Shown here one piece after another: positions 26,395 to 34,685 of a stretch of 64,000 bases of DNA. A program made the translations under genes and the position numbers. The first letter of the stretch is position 1, and the number at the start of each line of letters is the position of its first letter. Source of the DNA: Paenibacillus curdlanolyticus YK9 (GTDB taxonomy: Bacteria > Bacillota > Bacilli > Paenibacillales > Paenibacillaceae); the NCBI RefSeq assembly GCF_000179615.1, contig NZ_AEDD01000004.1:202024-266023 (forward strand), in the 5' to 3' direction. The notes beneath the pieces were generated by a model. It saw nothing but the letters and a program-made list of their open reading frames with translations, was not told the DNA's origin and did no database searches.

Positions 26395-28680
26395 CTAGCT
26401 GATCCACTCATAGTAGGGACCAAAATCCGAACGCAAGCAAAGCTTGCCGAGCTTATCCAGCTCCTGCTTGACTGCGCGAATCAGATGGCGCATGCCGATC
26501 GGCGCGTCCTCTTCCGAAGCCAAGTAGGCGGCTGCCAGCACCGCGTTTTTGATATTGCCGCCTGCAAGCTGGATGCTTCTCGCCAGAAACGTATAATCGA
26601 TATCGTCACTCCGCGGTGCCTCTGAAGGAAACATCGCTTGCCATAGGCGAAACCGATGCTGCTCCTCTGGAATCGGAAATTCGATACGGAACGCCATCCG
26701 ACGTGCAAAGGCTTCGTCCATGTTGTGCTGCAGGTTCGTAGCCAGAATCGACATCCCATCGTACTCCTCCATCTTCTGGAGCAAATACGCGACTTCCGTA
26801 TTGGCATGGCGATCATGCGAATCTTTTACTTCGGAACGTTTGCCGAACAAGGCGTCTGCTTCGTCGAACAATAATATCGCGTTGCTGTTCTCGGCTTCTG
26901 CAAACAGCCTTCCGAGGTTTTTCTCCGTCTCCCCGATGTACTTGCTGATGATCTGCGACAGATCGATCCGGTACAGGTCGAGACCAAGCTCGCCCGCAAT
27001 CGCCTCCGCCGCCATCGTCTTGCCGGTGCCTGGGGGGCCAGCGAACAGCACGTTCGTGCCTTTGCCCCGCGACAGCTTGCGGTGAAAATTCCACTCCGTC
27101 AGCACGCGATGGCGCTGCTGCAGCTGCGCGATGATTTGCTGAATCTTGAGTGTCTGCTCAATCGGCAGGACAAGGTTCTCTACCCGATGCTGCGGAAGGA
27201 TTCGCGTGGCGATGCCGTCTAGCCCATGGTGGCTCTGCCGCTGGCAGGCTTCGCGAATGTCGGCCTCCGTGACGCGGACCGCGTGCAGCCGGTCACCATT
27301 AACCGCTTCCCGCCACTGTGCCAAAGCCAGCGCAAGCTGCCACGCTCTGCCAATCCCGCCCGACGTCAGCTTATACTGTTCGGCGATTGCCATCCATCGG
27401 ACAGGCTGCGCAAGCTCGATGCCTGTTTGTTCCGACTGCTGCTGCCAGAGCGCGGCGCGCTCTCGCACATCAGGCATTCGCATCGACAGCTCGATCAATG
27501 GCGCCGGATAAGCTTCGCCCTTCGGCACGACACGCTGCGTACTGAACAGCACCGTCGGCTTCGCACCTGCCATCTTATGCATGTACAGCTGCTGCCATTC
27601 CAGCTTTCTATCCGCATCAGCACGTTCTTGCAGCAGCTCCGCATGCAGCAGCCCCAGCACGGCCGAGCGCAGCAGCGCTTCCCGGCAAGCCAGCTCCAGC
27701 AGCGCGATGCGCTGCGGCTCTTCTTCCGGCAGCCTGCTGAGGTCAACCAGCATTAGCGGCGCCTTCGCTTTCGCGCATGCAGCCGCCGCTAATGCGACGC
27801 GGCCGCATCCCGGCTGGCCGAGCAGCAGAAAGGCTGGTTGTGACGAGCTCGTTTCGCTGCCCGCCCCATAAGGCGCAGCAGCTATCGCCGCCGCAAGCTT
27901 TTGCTCCAGCAGCACAAGTTCACGGTTCCACCTAAAATCAGCCGACATGCCCGCAGCGCCAGCACCGTTACCGCCCGGCAGCAAGCGAGCTACATCCCGA
28001 ACGCGATCGTCTAGCTGATCAGGCTGCAGAAGAAACTGGATAACGCCATCGTCCAGCTTCACGTACGAAGCAAGCATGGGCTCGCCCCCCGCATCCGCTT
28101 GCCGAGGGGCAAGAGCAATTAGCCGATGCCTTCGAAGCCTGGCTGTCGGCAGCCAGTAGGGCAACTGCCTTGCAAACTCCGCATCTCCCGTGCATAGCAG
28201 TCTAAGCGTTAACGCGACGGTCGGCTGGCGGCTCGTTGCATCATCGAGCAAAAAGCCATATAGCTTGCTATATTTCTCATCCACTTGCACAGCCGCAGCG
28301 ACGATAACCGCATCCCGCTCAAAACGATCTAATCCGTAACATTCAACAATCCGCTCTAATGGCAATATCCGCCCCTCAGCAGCTGTTGCTTGCGATCTCC
28401 TATAGATGCTGCGCTCCAGCGTCTGCAGCTCTTCTTCCAGATCAAGCAGCCTCATTCGCTCATGCGCTGACAGCTGTTCGTTAATCGGCCCGACCTCATC
28501 CAGCAGCCGAACCATCTCCTCGCGAGTCAACGCAATGCCCGCATATTGGCGCGTCAGCTCGTCCTGAGCCTCTTCCCGAATCGCCATCCGTTCCATCTCG
28601 ATGCGAATGCGTAGATCCAACCGACCAAGCTCATCGAGCAGATGCTCCCAGTGGTCGGCATAAGGCTTTATCTCACCCAT
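26395..28680 (-). CDS. AAA+ ATPase of the injection system (Pvc15-like)
   Basis: A 761-aa protein. The ATG at 28680 (MGEIKPYADHWEHLLDELGR) has AAGGAG upstream; a longer ORF would run through the leader and promoter. Two AAA modules can be seen. The first is degenerate (LLLGQPGCGRVALAAAAC, no proper Lys-Ser/Thr). The second is intact, with Walker A GPPGTGKT at residues 548-555 and Walker B AILLFDEADALFGKRSE. The C-terminal lid has GGNIKNAVLAAAYLASEE. Pvc15-type ATPases are needed for particle assembly or cargo loading. It is the first gene of the operon, so it directly follows the regulated leader. Confidence 0.93.
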   Translation of the reverse strand: MGEIKPYADHWEHLLDELGRLDLRIRIEMERMAIREEAQDELTRQYAGIALTREEMVRLLDEVGPINEQLSAHERMRLLDLEEELQTLERSIYRRSQATAAEGRILPLERIVECYGLDRFERDAVIVAAAVQVDEKYSKLYGFLLDDATSRQPTVALTLRLLCTGDAEFARQLPYWLPTARLRRHRLIALAPRQADAGGEPMLASYVKLDDGVIQFLLQPDQLDDRVRDVARLLPGGNGAGAAGMSADFRWNRELVLLEQKLAAAIAAAPYGAGSETSSSQPAFLLLGQPGCGRVALAAAACAKAKAPLMLVDLSRLPEEEPQRIALLELACREALLRSAVLGLLHAELLQERADADRKLEWQQLYMHKMAGAKPTVLFSTQRVVPKGEAYPAPLIELSMRMPDVRERAALWQQQSEQTGIELAQPVRWMAIAEQYKLTSGGIGRAWQLALALAQWREAVNGDRLHAVRVTEADIREACQRQSHHGLDGIATRILPQHRVENLVLPIEQTLKIQQIIAQLQQRHRVLTEWNFHRKLSRGKGTNVLFAGPPGTGKTMAAEAIAGELGLDLYRIDLSQIISKYIGETEKNLGRLFAEAENSNAILLFDEADALFGKRSEVKDSHDRHANTEVAYLLQKMEEYDGMSILATNLQHNMDEAFARRMAFRIEFPIPEEQHRFRLWQAMFPSEAPRSDDIDYTFLARSIQLAGGNIKNAVLAAAYLASEEDAPIGMRHLIRAVKQELDKLGKLCLRSDFGPYYEWIS

Positions 28681-28706
28681 GCAGTCGGCGCTCCTTTTTG
28701 CACAAT

Positions 28707-28740
28707 AAAAAACGGCGCACGCTACGTCGTGTATGCCGCC
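28707..28740 (-). terminator. Terminator-like hairpin in the leader of the eCIS operon
   Basis: On the minus strand an imperfect stem (GGCG/CGCC outside, CACG/CGTG inside) is followed by GTTTTTTATTG. It lies between the predicted promoter and the ATPase ATG, about 27 bases before the start codon. It could act as an attenuator. The bulge makes the stem only moderately stable. Confidence 0.5.
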
Positions 28741-28796
28741 TTGCCACATCTCCCAGCAACCTGCAATTTGCCTCCTTATGGCAATTTTTTGTACAA

Positions 28797-28825
28797 ATTG
28801 TATCATGAACCTCATAGGTAGGCAA
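28797..28825 (-). promoter_or_regulatory. SigA-type promoter of the eCIS operon
   Basis: Minus-strand -35 TTGCCT (28820-28825) and -10 TACAAT (28797-28802) with a 17-bp spacer. They give a leader of about 110 bases before the ATPase gene. Confidence 0.65.
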
Positions 28826-28851
28826 CGCAAAAACCGCCTTAATTTTTCCAA

Positions 28852-28879
28852 TTGAAGCGCTTCCAATCTAAAGTATTAT
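28852..28879 (+). promoter_or_regulatory. Divergent promoter with LacI/CcpA-like palindrome
   Basis: TTGAAGCGCTTCCAA (28852-28866) is a near-perfect palindrome resembling a LacI-family or cre site. It overlaps the -35 (TTGAAG) of a plus-strand promoter whose -10 is TATTAT (28874-28879, 16-bp spacer). It also lies about 27 bp upstream of the eCIS -35. A shared regulator is possible. Confidence 0.45.
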
Positions 28880-28976
28880 TAAAGAGATTTTCATGAGTGC
28901 GTTTTGCCCTTCCGGGGCAACCTATTAGCAGCAGTTGGAACCCCTATCCATAACATGCAAAAGGCGGCGATTACGA

Positions 28977-29159
28977 ATGAAGCGCAGAGATCCTGATTAC
29001 GATGAAACGTATAACGAAACATCCAATACGGCGGCAGGCATTAACACGCCCAAAGATCATGAGGATTCCGGTCCGATCGACATGATTAGCGAAGCTATCG
29101 AGGAAATCGTCGACAACGTCCAGCATACGTTCGATCACAAGGGACATGAGCGGGATTAG
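28977..29159 (+). CDS. Small acidic hypothetical protein divergent from eCIS operon
   Basis: A 60-aa protein, MKRRDPDYDETYNETSNTAA and so on, strongly acidic, with a helical C-terminus (PIDMISEAIEEIVDNVQHTF) and no Cys or membrane segment. The ATG at 28977 follows AAAGGCGG. A promoter candidate lies upstream and a strong terminator directly downstream, so it looks like a complete gene. Its divergent position from the injection operon might mean co-regulation, but no function can be named. Confidence 0.55.
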   Translation: MKRRDPDYDETYNETSNTAAGINTPKDHEDSGPIDMISEAIEEIVDNVQHTFDHKGHERD

Positions 29160-29187
29160 CCCGCTGCCTACATGAATCCCGCGCATA

Positions 29188-29223
29188 TAAAAAAGGCGCC
29201 GTTGCTTACGCGGCGCCTTTTTT
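29188..29223. terminator. Bidirectional terminator
   Basis: AAAAAAGGCGCCG TTGCTTACG CGGCGCCTTTTTT is a 9-bp GC-rich stem with A and T runs on both sides. It serves the small plus-strand gene and the convergent membrane protein gene, whose last codons lie within the stem. Confidence 0.9.
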
Positions 29224-29829
29224 CTGCATGAATCTTCCCCCCCATAACTGATAACGCATCAATGCACTCAGTTCGCTCGCCTTCCGCCAGCGTCGATGAT
29301 TTCGGACATACAGCCATCCAAGCGCGCTCCCATAAACCAGCAAAGGCGCGAGGACATCCATAAACCGAAGCGAAACGGGCGCCGCTAGCGCCAAATACAG
29401 CTCTGTCAACGCGCCCAAAGCTACGGCTTGAAACGGCAGCACAACGACAGGCTTCGCTGCCTCAGCCCTTAATTCATAGGGCAGCGCCCCATCCAGCTCC
29501 CTCGCCTTCGCGCGCAGCATCCGCAGTCGAGGCGCTGTTACGAGCCAGAGCGCCGCCATCGGCAGTATAGCTAGCGGCAAATGAAGCCCTAGCCAATCCA
29601 GCCAGAGATGCGGCGCCATATCCGCTGCCAGCATCAATGCAGCTGCGGCAATTGCCCCTGCTGCAAGCGACGCATATGCTGCCCATGCGATCAGCCTGCG
29701 CGTGCGGCGCGCCATTTGGCCGGCTGAGCCTGCGCGGACGAGCCGAAACGTCTTGATCCCCCCTACCCACGCCAATATTGCGAGCAGCGACAAGAGTCCC
29801 AGCTCGATTCCAAATAACGTACGGTACAC
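29206..29829 (-). CDS. Integral membrane protein of unknown function
   Basis: A 207-aa protein with about four to five hydrophobic segments: GLLSLLAILAWVGGI near 10-25, YASLAAGAIAAAALMLA near 52-68, LHLPLAILPMAALWLV near 82-97, and two near 130-170. Basic loops (RRTRRL, RNHRRWRKASE) probably face the cytoplasm. No transporter or enzyme motif is recognised. It ends inside a terminator stem and is transcribed alone. Confidence 0.65.
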   Translation of the reverse strand: MYRTLFGIELGLLSLLAILAWVGGIKTFRLVRAGSAGQMARRTRRLIAWAAYASLAAGAIAAAALMLAADMAPHLWLDWLGLHLPLAILPMAALWLVTAPRLRMLRAKARELDGALPYELRAEAAKPVVVLPFQAVALGALTELYLALAAPVSLRFMDVLAPLLVYGSALGWLYVRNHRRWRKASELSALMRYQLWGGRFMQKKGAA

Positions 29830-29945
29830 AACAATGCCCCCTTATTGATTCTGATACCCCCATAATAGGGGAGCGAATCGCATTGCGAAACAGCCTTAAG
29901 GACAATGGAAACCCCGACCACAGGCTAGGAGGACTTTCGGCCTAT

Positions 29946-29999
29946 AAAAAAAACGCCCGCGCTAGAAGCCGATAATCGACTCTAGCGCGAGCGTTTTAA
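29946..29999 (-). terminator. Intrinsic terminator after pyruvate kinase
   Basis: Minus strand AAAACGCTCGCGCTAGA, a loop, then TCTAGCGCGGGCGTTTTTTTT. It is a long stem with one mismatch and a run of eight T, starting 15 bp after the pyk stop. Confidence 0.9.
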
Positions 30000-30013
30000 G
30001 TTATAAATGCGAT

Positions 30014-31429
30014 TTATACTTGTTCGATTTTAATCAGGTTCGTCGCGCCGGATTTGCCGCTCGGCACGCCAGCCGTAATAACGACCGTTTCTCCCGAGTT
30101 GATCAGGCCAGCTGCGCGGCCAGCTTCAATCGACGAAGAGAACAATGCGTCCGTCGACTCCGATTTCGTACCTTTAATCGCCGTTACGCCCCATACGAGC
30201 GCAAGGCGGCGTTGGATACGCTCGTCCGACGTAATCGCGACGATTGGCGCTTTTGGACGATATTTGGAAACCATGCGAGCCGTAAAGCCGCTCTCCGTCG
30301 GCGACAGAATAGCGCTTGCCTCAAGCTCCAGCGACGAGCTTACGACCGCTTGGCTGATGACTTCCGTAATGGAAGAGGATTGGCCGAAGCCTTTCTTGTG
30401 CAGGTTGCTGCCGTATTCGATCAGCGATTCCGCTTTGATTGCGATCGTGGACATCGTGCGAATCGATTCTACCGGGTATTTGCCGGCAGCCGTCTCGCCC
30501 GACAGCATCACTGCGTCCGTGCCTTGCAGTACCGCGTTCGCTACGTCCGTCACTTCTGCGCGCGTAGGGCGCGGGTTTACTTGCATCGACTCCAGCATGT
30601 GCGTAGCAACGATTACCGGTTTGCCAGCAGCATTACATTTGTCGATCATTTCTTTCTGGATCAAAGGCACGTCTTCGACTGGAATCTCAACGCCGAGGTC
30701 ACCGCGGGCAACCATGATGCCGTCCGATGCTTCGATAATGGCATCCAGATTTTCAACGCCCTCTTGGTTCTCGATTTTCGATACGATCTGAATGTGTCCA
30801 GCGCCGCCCTCTTCCAAGAGGCGACGAATTTCGAGCACGTCTTCCGCACGGCGAACGAACGATGCAGCCACAATGTCCACACCCTCGCCGATACCGAACT
30901 CGATATGCTTCACGTCGCGATCCGTTACGCCCGGAAGCGTCGTGCGAACGCCCGGCAGGTTAACGCCTTTGCGCGGTTTGATTACGCCGCCATTGATGAT
31001 TGTGCAATAGACGTTCGCAGCGTCTACGGAATCTACGCGCAGCTCGATCAAGCCGTCATCCAACAGGATCACGCCGCCCGGCTCCATTACCTTCGGCAGG
31101 TCTGCATAGTTAACCCACAGCTTCTCGCCATCGCCGAGCTGCTCTTCCGTTACAAGCGCCAGCTTGTTGCCTGCTTTGAGCTCATACGAAGCTTCCTTCA
31201 GCTTACCGATACGGATCTCTGGTCCTTTAATATCCATCAAAATCGACACGTTCGCGCCCGTCTCTGCTACCGCTGCGCGGATTTTGGCGATACGATCGCT
31301 GTGATCCTCCAGTTCGCCGTGCGCCATGTTCAGGCGCGCAACGTTCATGCCTTCATTCATCATGTTCTTCAAAATTTCTACGGAATCGCAAGCCGGACCC
31401 ATCGTACATACAATTTTCGTTCTGCGCAT
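30014..31429 (-). CDS. pyk: Pyruvate kinase
   Basis: A 471-aa protein; the ATG at 31429 (MRRTKIVCTMGPACDS) has AGGAGGAG upstream. Full-length core enzyme converting phosphoenolpyruvate and ADP to pyruvate and ATP. Motifs are NMAHGELEDH, ILMDIKGPEIRIG (substrate and K/Mg site), VSKIENQEGVENLD, ASDGIMVARGDLGVEIP and the signature THMLESM. It ends at about 471 residues and lacks the extra PEP-utiliser-like C-terminal domain that many Bacillus enzymes carry, so it is the short type. Single-gene unit with its own terminator. The promoter region holds ACTATAGTA repeats shared with the divergent AraC gene. Confidence 0.97.
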   Translation of the reverse strand: MRRTKIVCTMGPACDSVEILKNMMNEGMNVARLNMAHGELEDHSDRIAKIRAAVAETGANVSILMDIKGPEIRIGKLKEASYELKAGNKLALVTEEQLGDGEKLWVNYADLPKVMEPGGVILLDDGLIELRVDSVDAANVYCTIINGGVIKPRKGVNLPGVRTTLPGVTDRDVKHIEFGIGEGVDIVAASFVRRAEDVLEIRRLLEEGGAGHIQIVSKIENQEGVENLDAIIEASDGIMVARGDLGVEIPVEDVPLIQKEMIDKCNAAGKPVIVATHMLESMQVNPRPTRAEVTDVANAVLQGTDAVMLSGETAAGKYPVESIRTMSTIAIKAESLIEYGSNLHKKGFGQSSSITEVISQAVVSSSLELEASAILSPTESGFTARMVSKYRPKAPIVAITSDERIQRRLALVWGVTAIKGTKSESTDALFSSSIEAGRAAGLINSGETVVITAGVPSGKSGATNLIKIEQV

Positions 31430-31552
31430 TATTCGTTTTCTCCTCCTGATATGTGCTCTATAGTCCAATTGTACTGCCGAACCTTTCTTTCGCATATGAA
31501 CTATAGTATTCTAAATGTACTATAGTATGATGTATAGATCGGAGGATTCGAC

Positions 31553-32320
31553 ATGCTGGAGCTGCTGGATGTGTCGCTGGATCGGGGAATGAATTGGTAC
31601 GGGCAGTGCGATGATACGGACGGCGTATACACGCTCGTTCTAGTCAGCTACGGCAAATGCGTTTACTGGATTAATGCGGACAAGCTCATTCTCGAAAAAG
31701 GCGACGTGCTGCTGATTCCGCCCCGTGCCGCCTTTTATGGCAAATCTGTGCCAACTGTCTTCCACGAGAAGCTTGTGGCGCGATTCAAGGCTGCCCCTGC
31801 GATCGTGCGCGATCTGCCGCTGCTCGCACGGCAAGATGCCGTCCAAGGCAGGCCTGGACGGTTCGAATGGATGCTGGAGCGGCTTCGCGTGCTGCACGCC
31901 GAACGGGCGGACCGCACGCCCTATGCCGAGATCCGAGGCGCTGCAATCATTACAGAGCTGGCCGCGCTCTGGAATCGCGAGCTCGATCAAGCGCCTATGG
32001 CGTCAGGCACGCACAAGCTTGTCGAGCGAATGAAGCAGCATATCCAGCTGAACTACAGGGACAAAGTCACCAAAGAGGAGCTAGGCGCCTGCATTAACCG
32101 TACGCCTAACTATGCCGCTTCGCTTTTTCGACGGGCAACCGGCCAGACGATCAGCGAGGCAGTCAATGCAGCCCGGATGAAAACAGCCATCTACATGCTG
32201 ACCGACTCGCTGCTTACCGTGAATGAGATTTCTGATTACCTCGGCTACCGGGACGTTTCCTACTTCCAGCGCGTATTCAAACGGACGACCGGACGCACGC
32301 CATCTTCTTTCTTGCGCTAA
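31553..32320 (+). CDS. AraC-family transcriptional regulator
   Basis: A 255-aa protein with GGAGG 7 bases before the ATG. The N-terminal half has a cupin-like sensor (YTLVLVSYGKCVYWINADKL, EKGDVLLIPPRAAFYG). The C-terminal half, residues about 160-255, holds two helix-turn-helices (VTKEELGACINRTPNYAASL, VNEISDYLGYRDVSYFQRVF) and the KRTTGRTPSSFLR end. It is divergent from pyk. Sugar or metabolite sensing is likely for this class, but the ligand is unknown. Confidence 0.9.
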   Translation: MLELLDVSLDRGMNWYGQCDDTDGVYTLVLVSYGKCVYWINADKLILEKGDVLLIPPRAAFYGKSVPTVFHEKLVARFKAAPAIVRDLPLLARQDAVQGRPGRFEWMLERLRVLHAERADRTPYAEIRGAAIITELAALWNRELDQAPMASGTHKLVERMKQHIQLNYRDKVTKEELGACINRTPNYAASLFRRATGQTISEAVNAARMKTAIYMLTDSLLTVNEISDYLGYRDVSYFQRVFKRTTGRTPSSFLR

Positions 32321-32333
32321 CACCTCTACTGAC

Positions 32334-33152
32334 TTACCCCACGCAATGGGGAATGATCTCAGGGTCATGATTCGTCAAAACGGCCCAACAATCCTCACGC
32401 CCAGCGAATTCCCTTACCCAATTCAACGATTGCTGCGCATCCCTCTTGCTAGTGGTTACGCCTGGCAAGATGTTCGCATGAATCGATCTCGCCGCATAGC
32501 CAACATCGCCGGCTAATAGAACCCATCCGTGCTGTGTACGGACCAGTACGGAGCAGTGCCCCTTGCTATGCCCGGGCGTATAAACCATATAAATCGATCC
32601 ATCGCCAAAAAGATCAAGCCCAAGTTTATAAGGTCCGTATGGAATGGGCGCCAGTTCAAATGGCGTGATCGTAACCTTTCGCCACATGGACTTCACATAG
32701 CCTAGTTCGCGATGAGCCGCTTTCCATTCCGGTTGACTTACGAGCATATGACGAGCCTGCGATACCTGCTCGATTCCACTAACATGATCGTTATGCATAT
32801 GCGTAAGAAGCACATAATCGATGTCGCTAGGGTGCATGCCATGACATGCCAATTGCTCATGCACTGCGCGGCCCTCAGCTACTCTTGCCTTGCATAAGGA
32901 AGAACCTAATAACCCCAAATGCTTTCTCTGGTTATGTCTAACTTCATCATGCCATCCCGTATCTACAATGATGTTTCCTTTGGGATGCTCGATAAGATAC
33001 GCCGAAACGGGAAACCAGCTTTTGTACGATTGTGGCCTTAACCATCCCGTGTAGGGCATCGGATGCCAAGATCTCTCCCGAAATGCGAGCGCACGGTCCA
33101 TGTACACCTCGCCGGTATGCCACACGTGGACTTTTGAATACTCCGTCGCCAT
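32334..33152 (-). CDS. Metallo-beta-lactamase-fold hydrolase, AHL-lactonase-like
   Basis: A 272-aa protein; the ATG at 33152 (MATEYSKVHVWHTGEVYMDR) has GGAGG upstream. The metal-binding THMHNDHVSGI (HxHxDH) sits near residue 110. Further ligands are in YTPGHSKGHCSVL and LTNHDPE. The overall layout (NIIVDTGWHDEV, LAGDVGYAARSI) is that of quorum-quenching lactonases such as AiiA relatives, although other lactone substrates are possible. A strong promoter with an embedded palindrome suggests tight repression. It is convergent with the AraC gene. Confidence 0.82.
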   Translation of the reverse strand: MATEYSKVHVWHTGEVYMDRALAFRERSWHPMPYTGWLRPQSYKSWFPVSAYLIEHPKGNIIVDTGWHDEVRHNQRKHLGLLGSSLCKARVAEGRAVHEQLACHGMHPSDIDYVLLTHMHNDHVSGIEQVSQARHMLVSQPEWKAAHRELGYVKSMWRKVTITPFELAPIPYGPYKLGLDLFGDGSIYMVYTPGHSKGHCSVLVRTQHGWVLLAGDVGYAARSIHANILPGVTTSKRDAQQSLNWVREFAGREDCWAVLTNHDPEIIPHCVG

Positions 33153-33184
33153 CTGACTTTCCTCCATTAAATGACATGTCTCTC

Positions 33185-33214
33185 ACAATAGATGACGCGT
33201 CATTTAACTGTCAA
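33185..33214 (-). promoter_or_regulatory. Promoter with TetR-type palindromic operator for the lactonase-like gene
   Basis: Minus-strand -35 TTGACA (33209-33214), 18-bp spacer, -10 TATTGT (33185-33190). The perfect palindrome ATGACGCGTCAT (33192-33203) fills the spacer. A related half site, ATGACATGTC, lies at 33171-33180. Confidence 0.7.
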
Positions 33215-33246
33215 CATCTTTCATTTTTTCAAAATGCCGCACCTGC

Positions 33247-34170
33247 TCACCAATCCGCATTCACAAGCGCGCGATTGATGGCGACCCCCGCCTCGTAGCC
33301 TTCTCCCGCTGCGCCGGCGATGCCCGTGAACCCATGCTTCGCATCGCCAATAATATACAGTCCTTTAATTCGCGTCTGCCCATGTCCCTTCGTCCGGTAC
33401 AAGCCCGATTTATCCATCGTTATACCGAGCTGCCGCGGAAGGTCGGACGCTTGATAAGCGCCGGTATCCACCATAAACCCGCCTCTGCGAGCCACCCGTC
33501 GCCCATCTGCAAATACAATTTGCGTTAATTGCCCGTCAATCGCCTCCAGCGCAGCAATCGGCTGCTCGATAAGCGCAATCCCATGCACTGCGAGCTGCTC
33601 CCGTTCTTCCGCCTTCAACGCAGCTGGTCCATCCGAGCAGACCACGAGATCCTTCGTCCAGTTGTGGATAAGCTGGATATGCGACAGCAGGCTTTCCCCT
33701 CCTCCGAGCAGCGCTAGCGGCTCATTGCGCATTTCCCATCCATCGCAATAGGGGCATGGAAATACCGAGCAGCCGTACACGTCCGCCAGCCCTGGCCAAT
33801 CCGGCAGCCGCTCCTTCATGCCCGTCGCAAACACGGCTACTCGGCTGCTCACCGCGCGTCCGCCGCTTGTCCTTAGTTCAAAGCGCCCCTCGGCCGCTTG
33901 AATGGCAACTACGGTATCCTGCCAAAGCTCGACATTCTCGTAACGGCGAAGCTCCTCACGCGCATGCAGGCGAAGCGCTTCCGGCTCGATTCCGTCACGG
34001 GATAAAAACCCATGCGATCGCTTTGCAATCCCGTTTCTTGGGTTTCCCTCGTCTACCACGACAACCCGCCGCAAGGCGCGACCCAGCACCAGAGCCGCGC
34101 TCAGCCCTGCCGGCCCTCCTCCAATAATGGCAGCATCAACGATTGCCATTTCCTCCGAAGCATGTTTCAT
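33247..34170 (-). CDS. Thioredoxin-reductase-like NAD(P)/FAD oxidoreductase
   Basis: A 307-aa protein. The start at 34170 (MKHASEEMAIVDAAIIGGGP) is chosen because AAAGGGGCGG precedes it; an upstream ATG lacks a ribosome-binding site. The FAD site is GGGPAGLSAALVLGRALRRV, a redox CxxC lies in CPYCDGWE, and the C-terminal GLYIIGDAKHGFTGIAGAAG closes the flavin site. The NAD(P) domain (LALLGGGESLLSHIQLI) matches the pyridine nucleotide-disulfide family. The CPYCDGWE form is common in stand-alone TrxB-like proteins whose partner is not known. Confidence 0.88.
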   Translation of the reverse strand: MKHASEEMAIVDAAIIGGGPAGLSAALVLGRALRRVVVVDEGNPRNGIAKRSHGFLSRDGIEPEALRLHAREELRRYENVELWQDTVVAIQAAEGRFELRTSGGRAVSSRVAVFATGMKERLPDWPGLADVYGCSVFPCPYCDGWEMRNEPLALLGGGESLLSHIQLIHNWTKDLVVCSDGPAALKAEEREQLAVHGIALIEQPIAALEAIDGQLTQIVFADGRRVARRGGFMVDTGAYQASDLPRQLGITMDKSGLYRTKGHGQTRIKGLYIIGDAKHGFTGIAGAAGEGYEAGVAINRALVNADW

Positions 34171-34249
34171 TTTGCGGCGCCGCCCCTTTCCGTCACTCAT
34201 TAGGTTGCGCCAATCGTAGAAATTTCGTGCATGGAGGGCAAAAAAACAT

Positions 34250-34281
34250 CAAAAAGAGCGCACCCGCGAGGCGCGCTCTTG
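34250..34281 (-). terminator. Intrinsic terminator after the zinc-ribbon gene
   Basis: Minus strand AAGAGCGCGCC, loop, then GTGCGCTCTTTTTG. It lies 15 bp past the stop of the zinc-ribbon protein gene and upstream of the oxidoreductase gene. Confidence 0.8.
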
Positions 34282-34295
34282 CATCATTCCTTAAT

Positions 34296-34511
34296 CTAAT
34301 CGATCCAATCGTCCAGCCCTTTGCGAACACCGGTGTGAAAAAACTCGCTGTGCCCGCAGTTCGGGCATACGTACACATTAAACGTTAGATGCTCCTCCAC
34401 ATCAAACAGTGCACCCAGCAGTCCCCGATTGTTATCCTTCGATTCGAATCGGTATTCCTTCAGAAACTGCATATCCCTACTGCAGCGCAAGCAGTCGATG
34501 GATTCTCCCAC
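34296..34511 (-). CDS. Small zinc-ribbon protein
   Basis: A 71-aa protein from a GTG at 34511, preceded by GGGAGAGG. Two CxxC pairs, CLRC near residue 8 and CPNC near 49, with EHLTFNVYVCPNCGHSEF, form a Zn ribbon like small DNA/RNA-binding or adaptor proteins of the YgiT or DUF2116 kind. A longer ATG reading exists but adds unrelated residues before the ribosome-binding site. The partner is unknown. Confidence 0.75.
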   Translation of the reverse strand: MGESIDCLRCSRDMQFLKEYRFESKDNNRGLLGALFDVEEHLTFNVYVCPNCGHSEFFHTGVRKGLDDWID

Positions 34512-34607
34512 GTCAGCCTCTCCCTTCGCTCGCCTATTGTCATAGCTATAAACGAAGGAATGGGCAAAATGTTTCACTGTGCACAAGCCGTTTGGAAAAA
34601 TTCACTT

Positions 34608-34673
34608 TTATTCACAATGTGGTTTAATTATACAGAACTCATCCACAACCTGATCTGTGCATAATGTGGATAA
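34608..34673. promoter_or_regulatory. DnaA-box cluster 1
   Basis: TTATTCACA at 34608, TCATCCACA at 34639, then back-to-back reverse boxes TGTGCATAA at 34656 and TGTGGATAA at 34665 (perfect). Each differs from TTATCCACA by at most one base. The last three repeat the spacing seen at 36441-36475. Confidence 0.6.
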
Positions 34674-34685
34674 GTTGTGCAAAAG

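Noticed and set aside
3442-28866. Defective prophage or PBSX-like tailocin
   Set aside because: Pvc15-type ATPase, Pvc16 cap, two gp19 tubes and PAAR point to eCIS; holin, portal, terminase and capsid genes are absent from the window.
30020-31525. 501-codon plus-strand ORF
   Set aside because: Exactly antisense to pyruvate kinase; no family motifs and no start signal.
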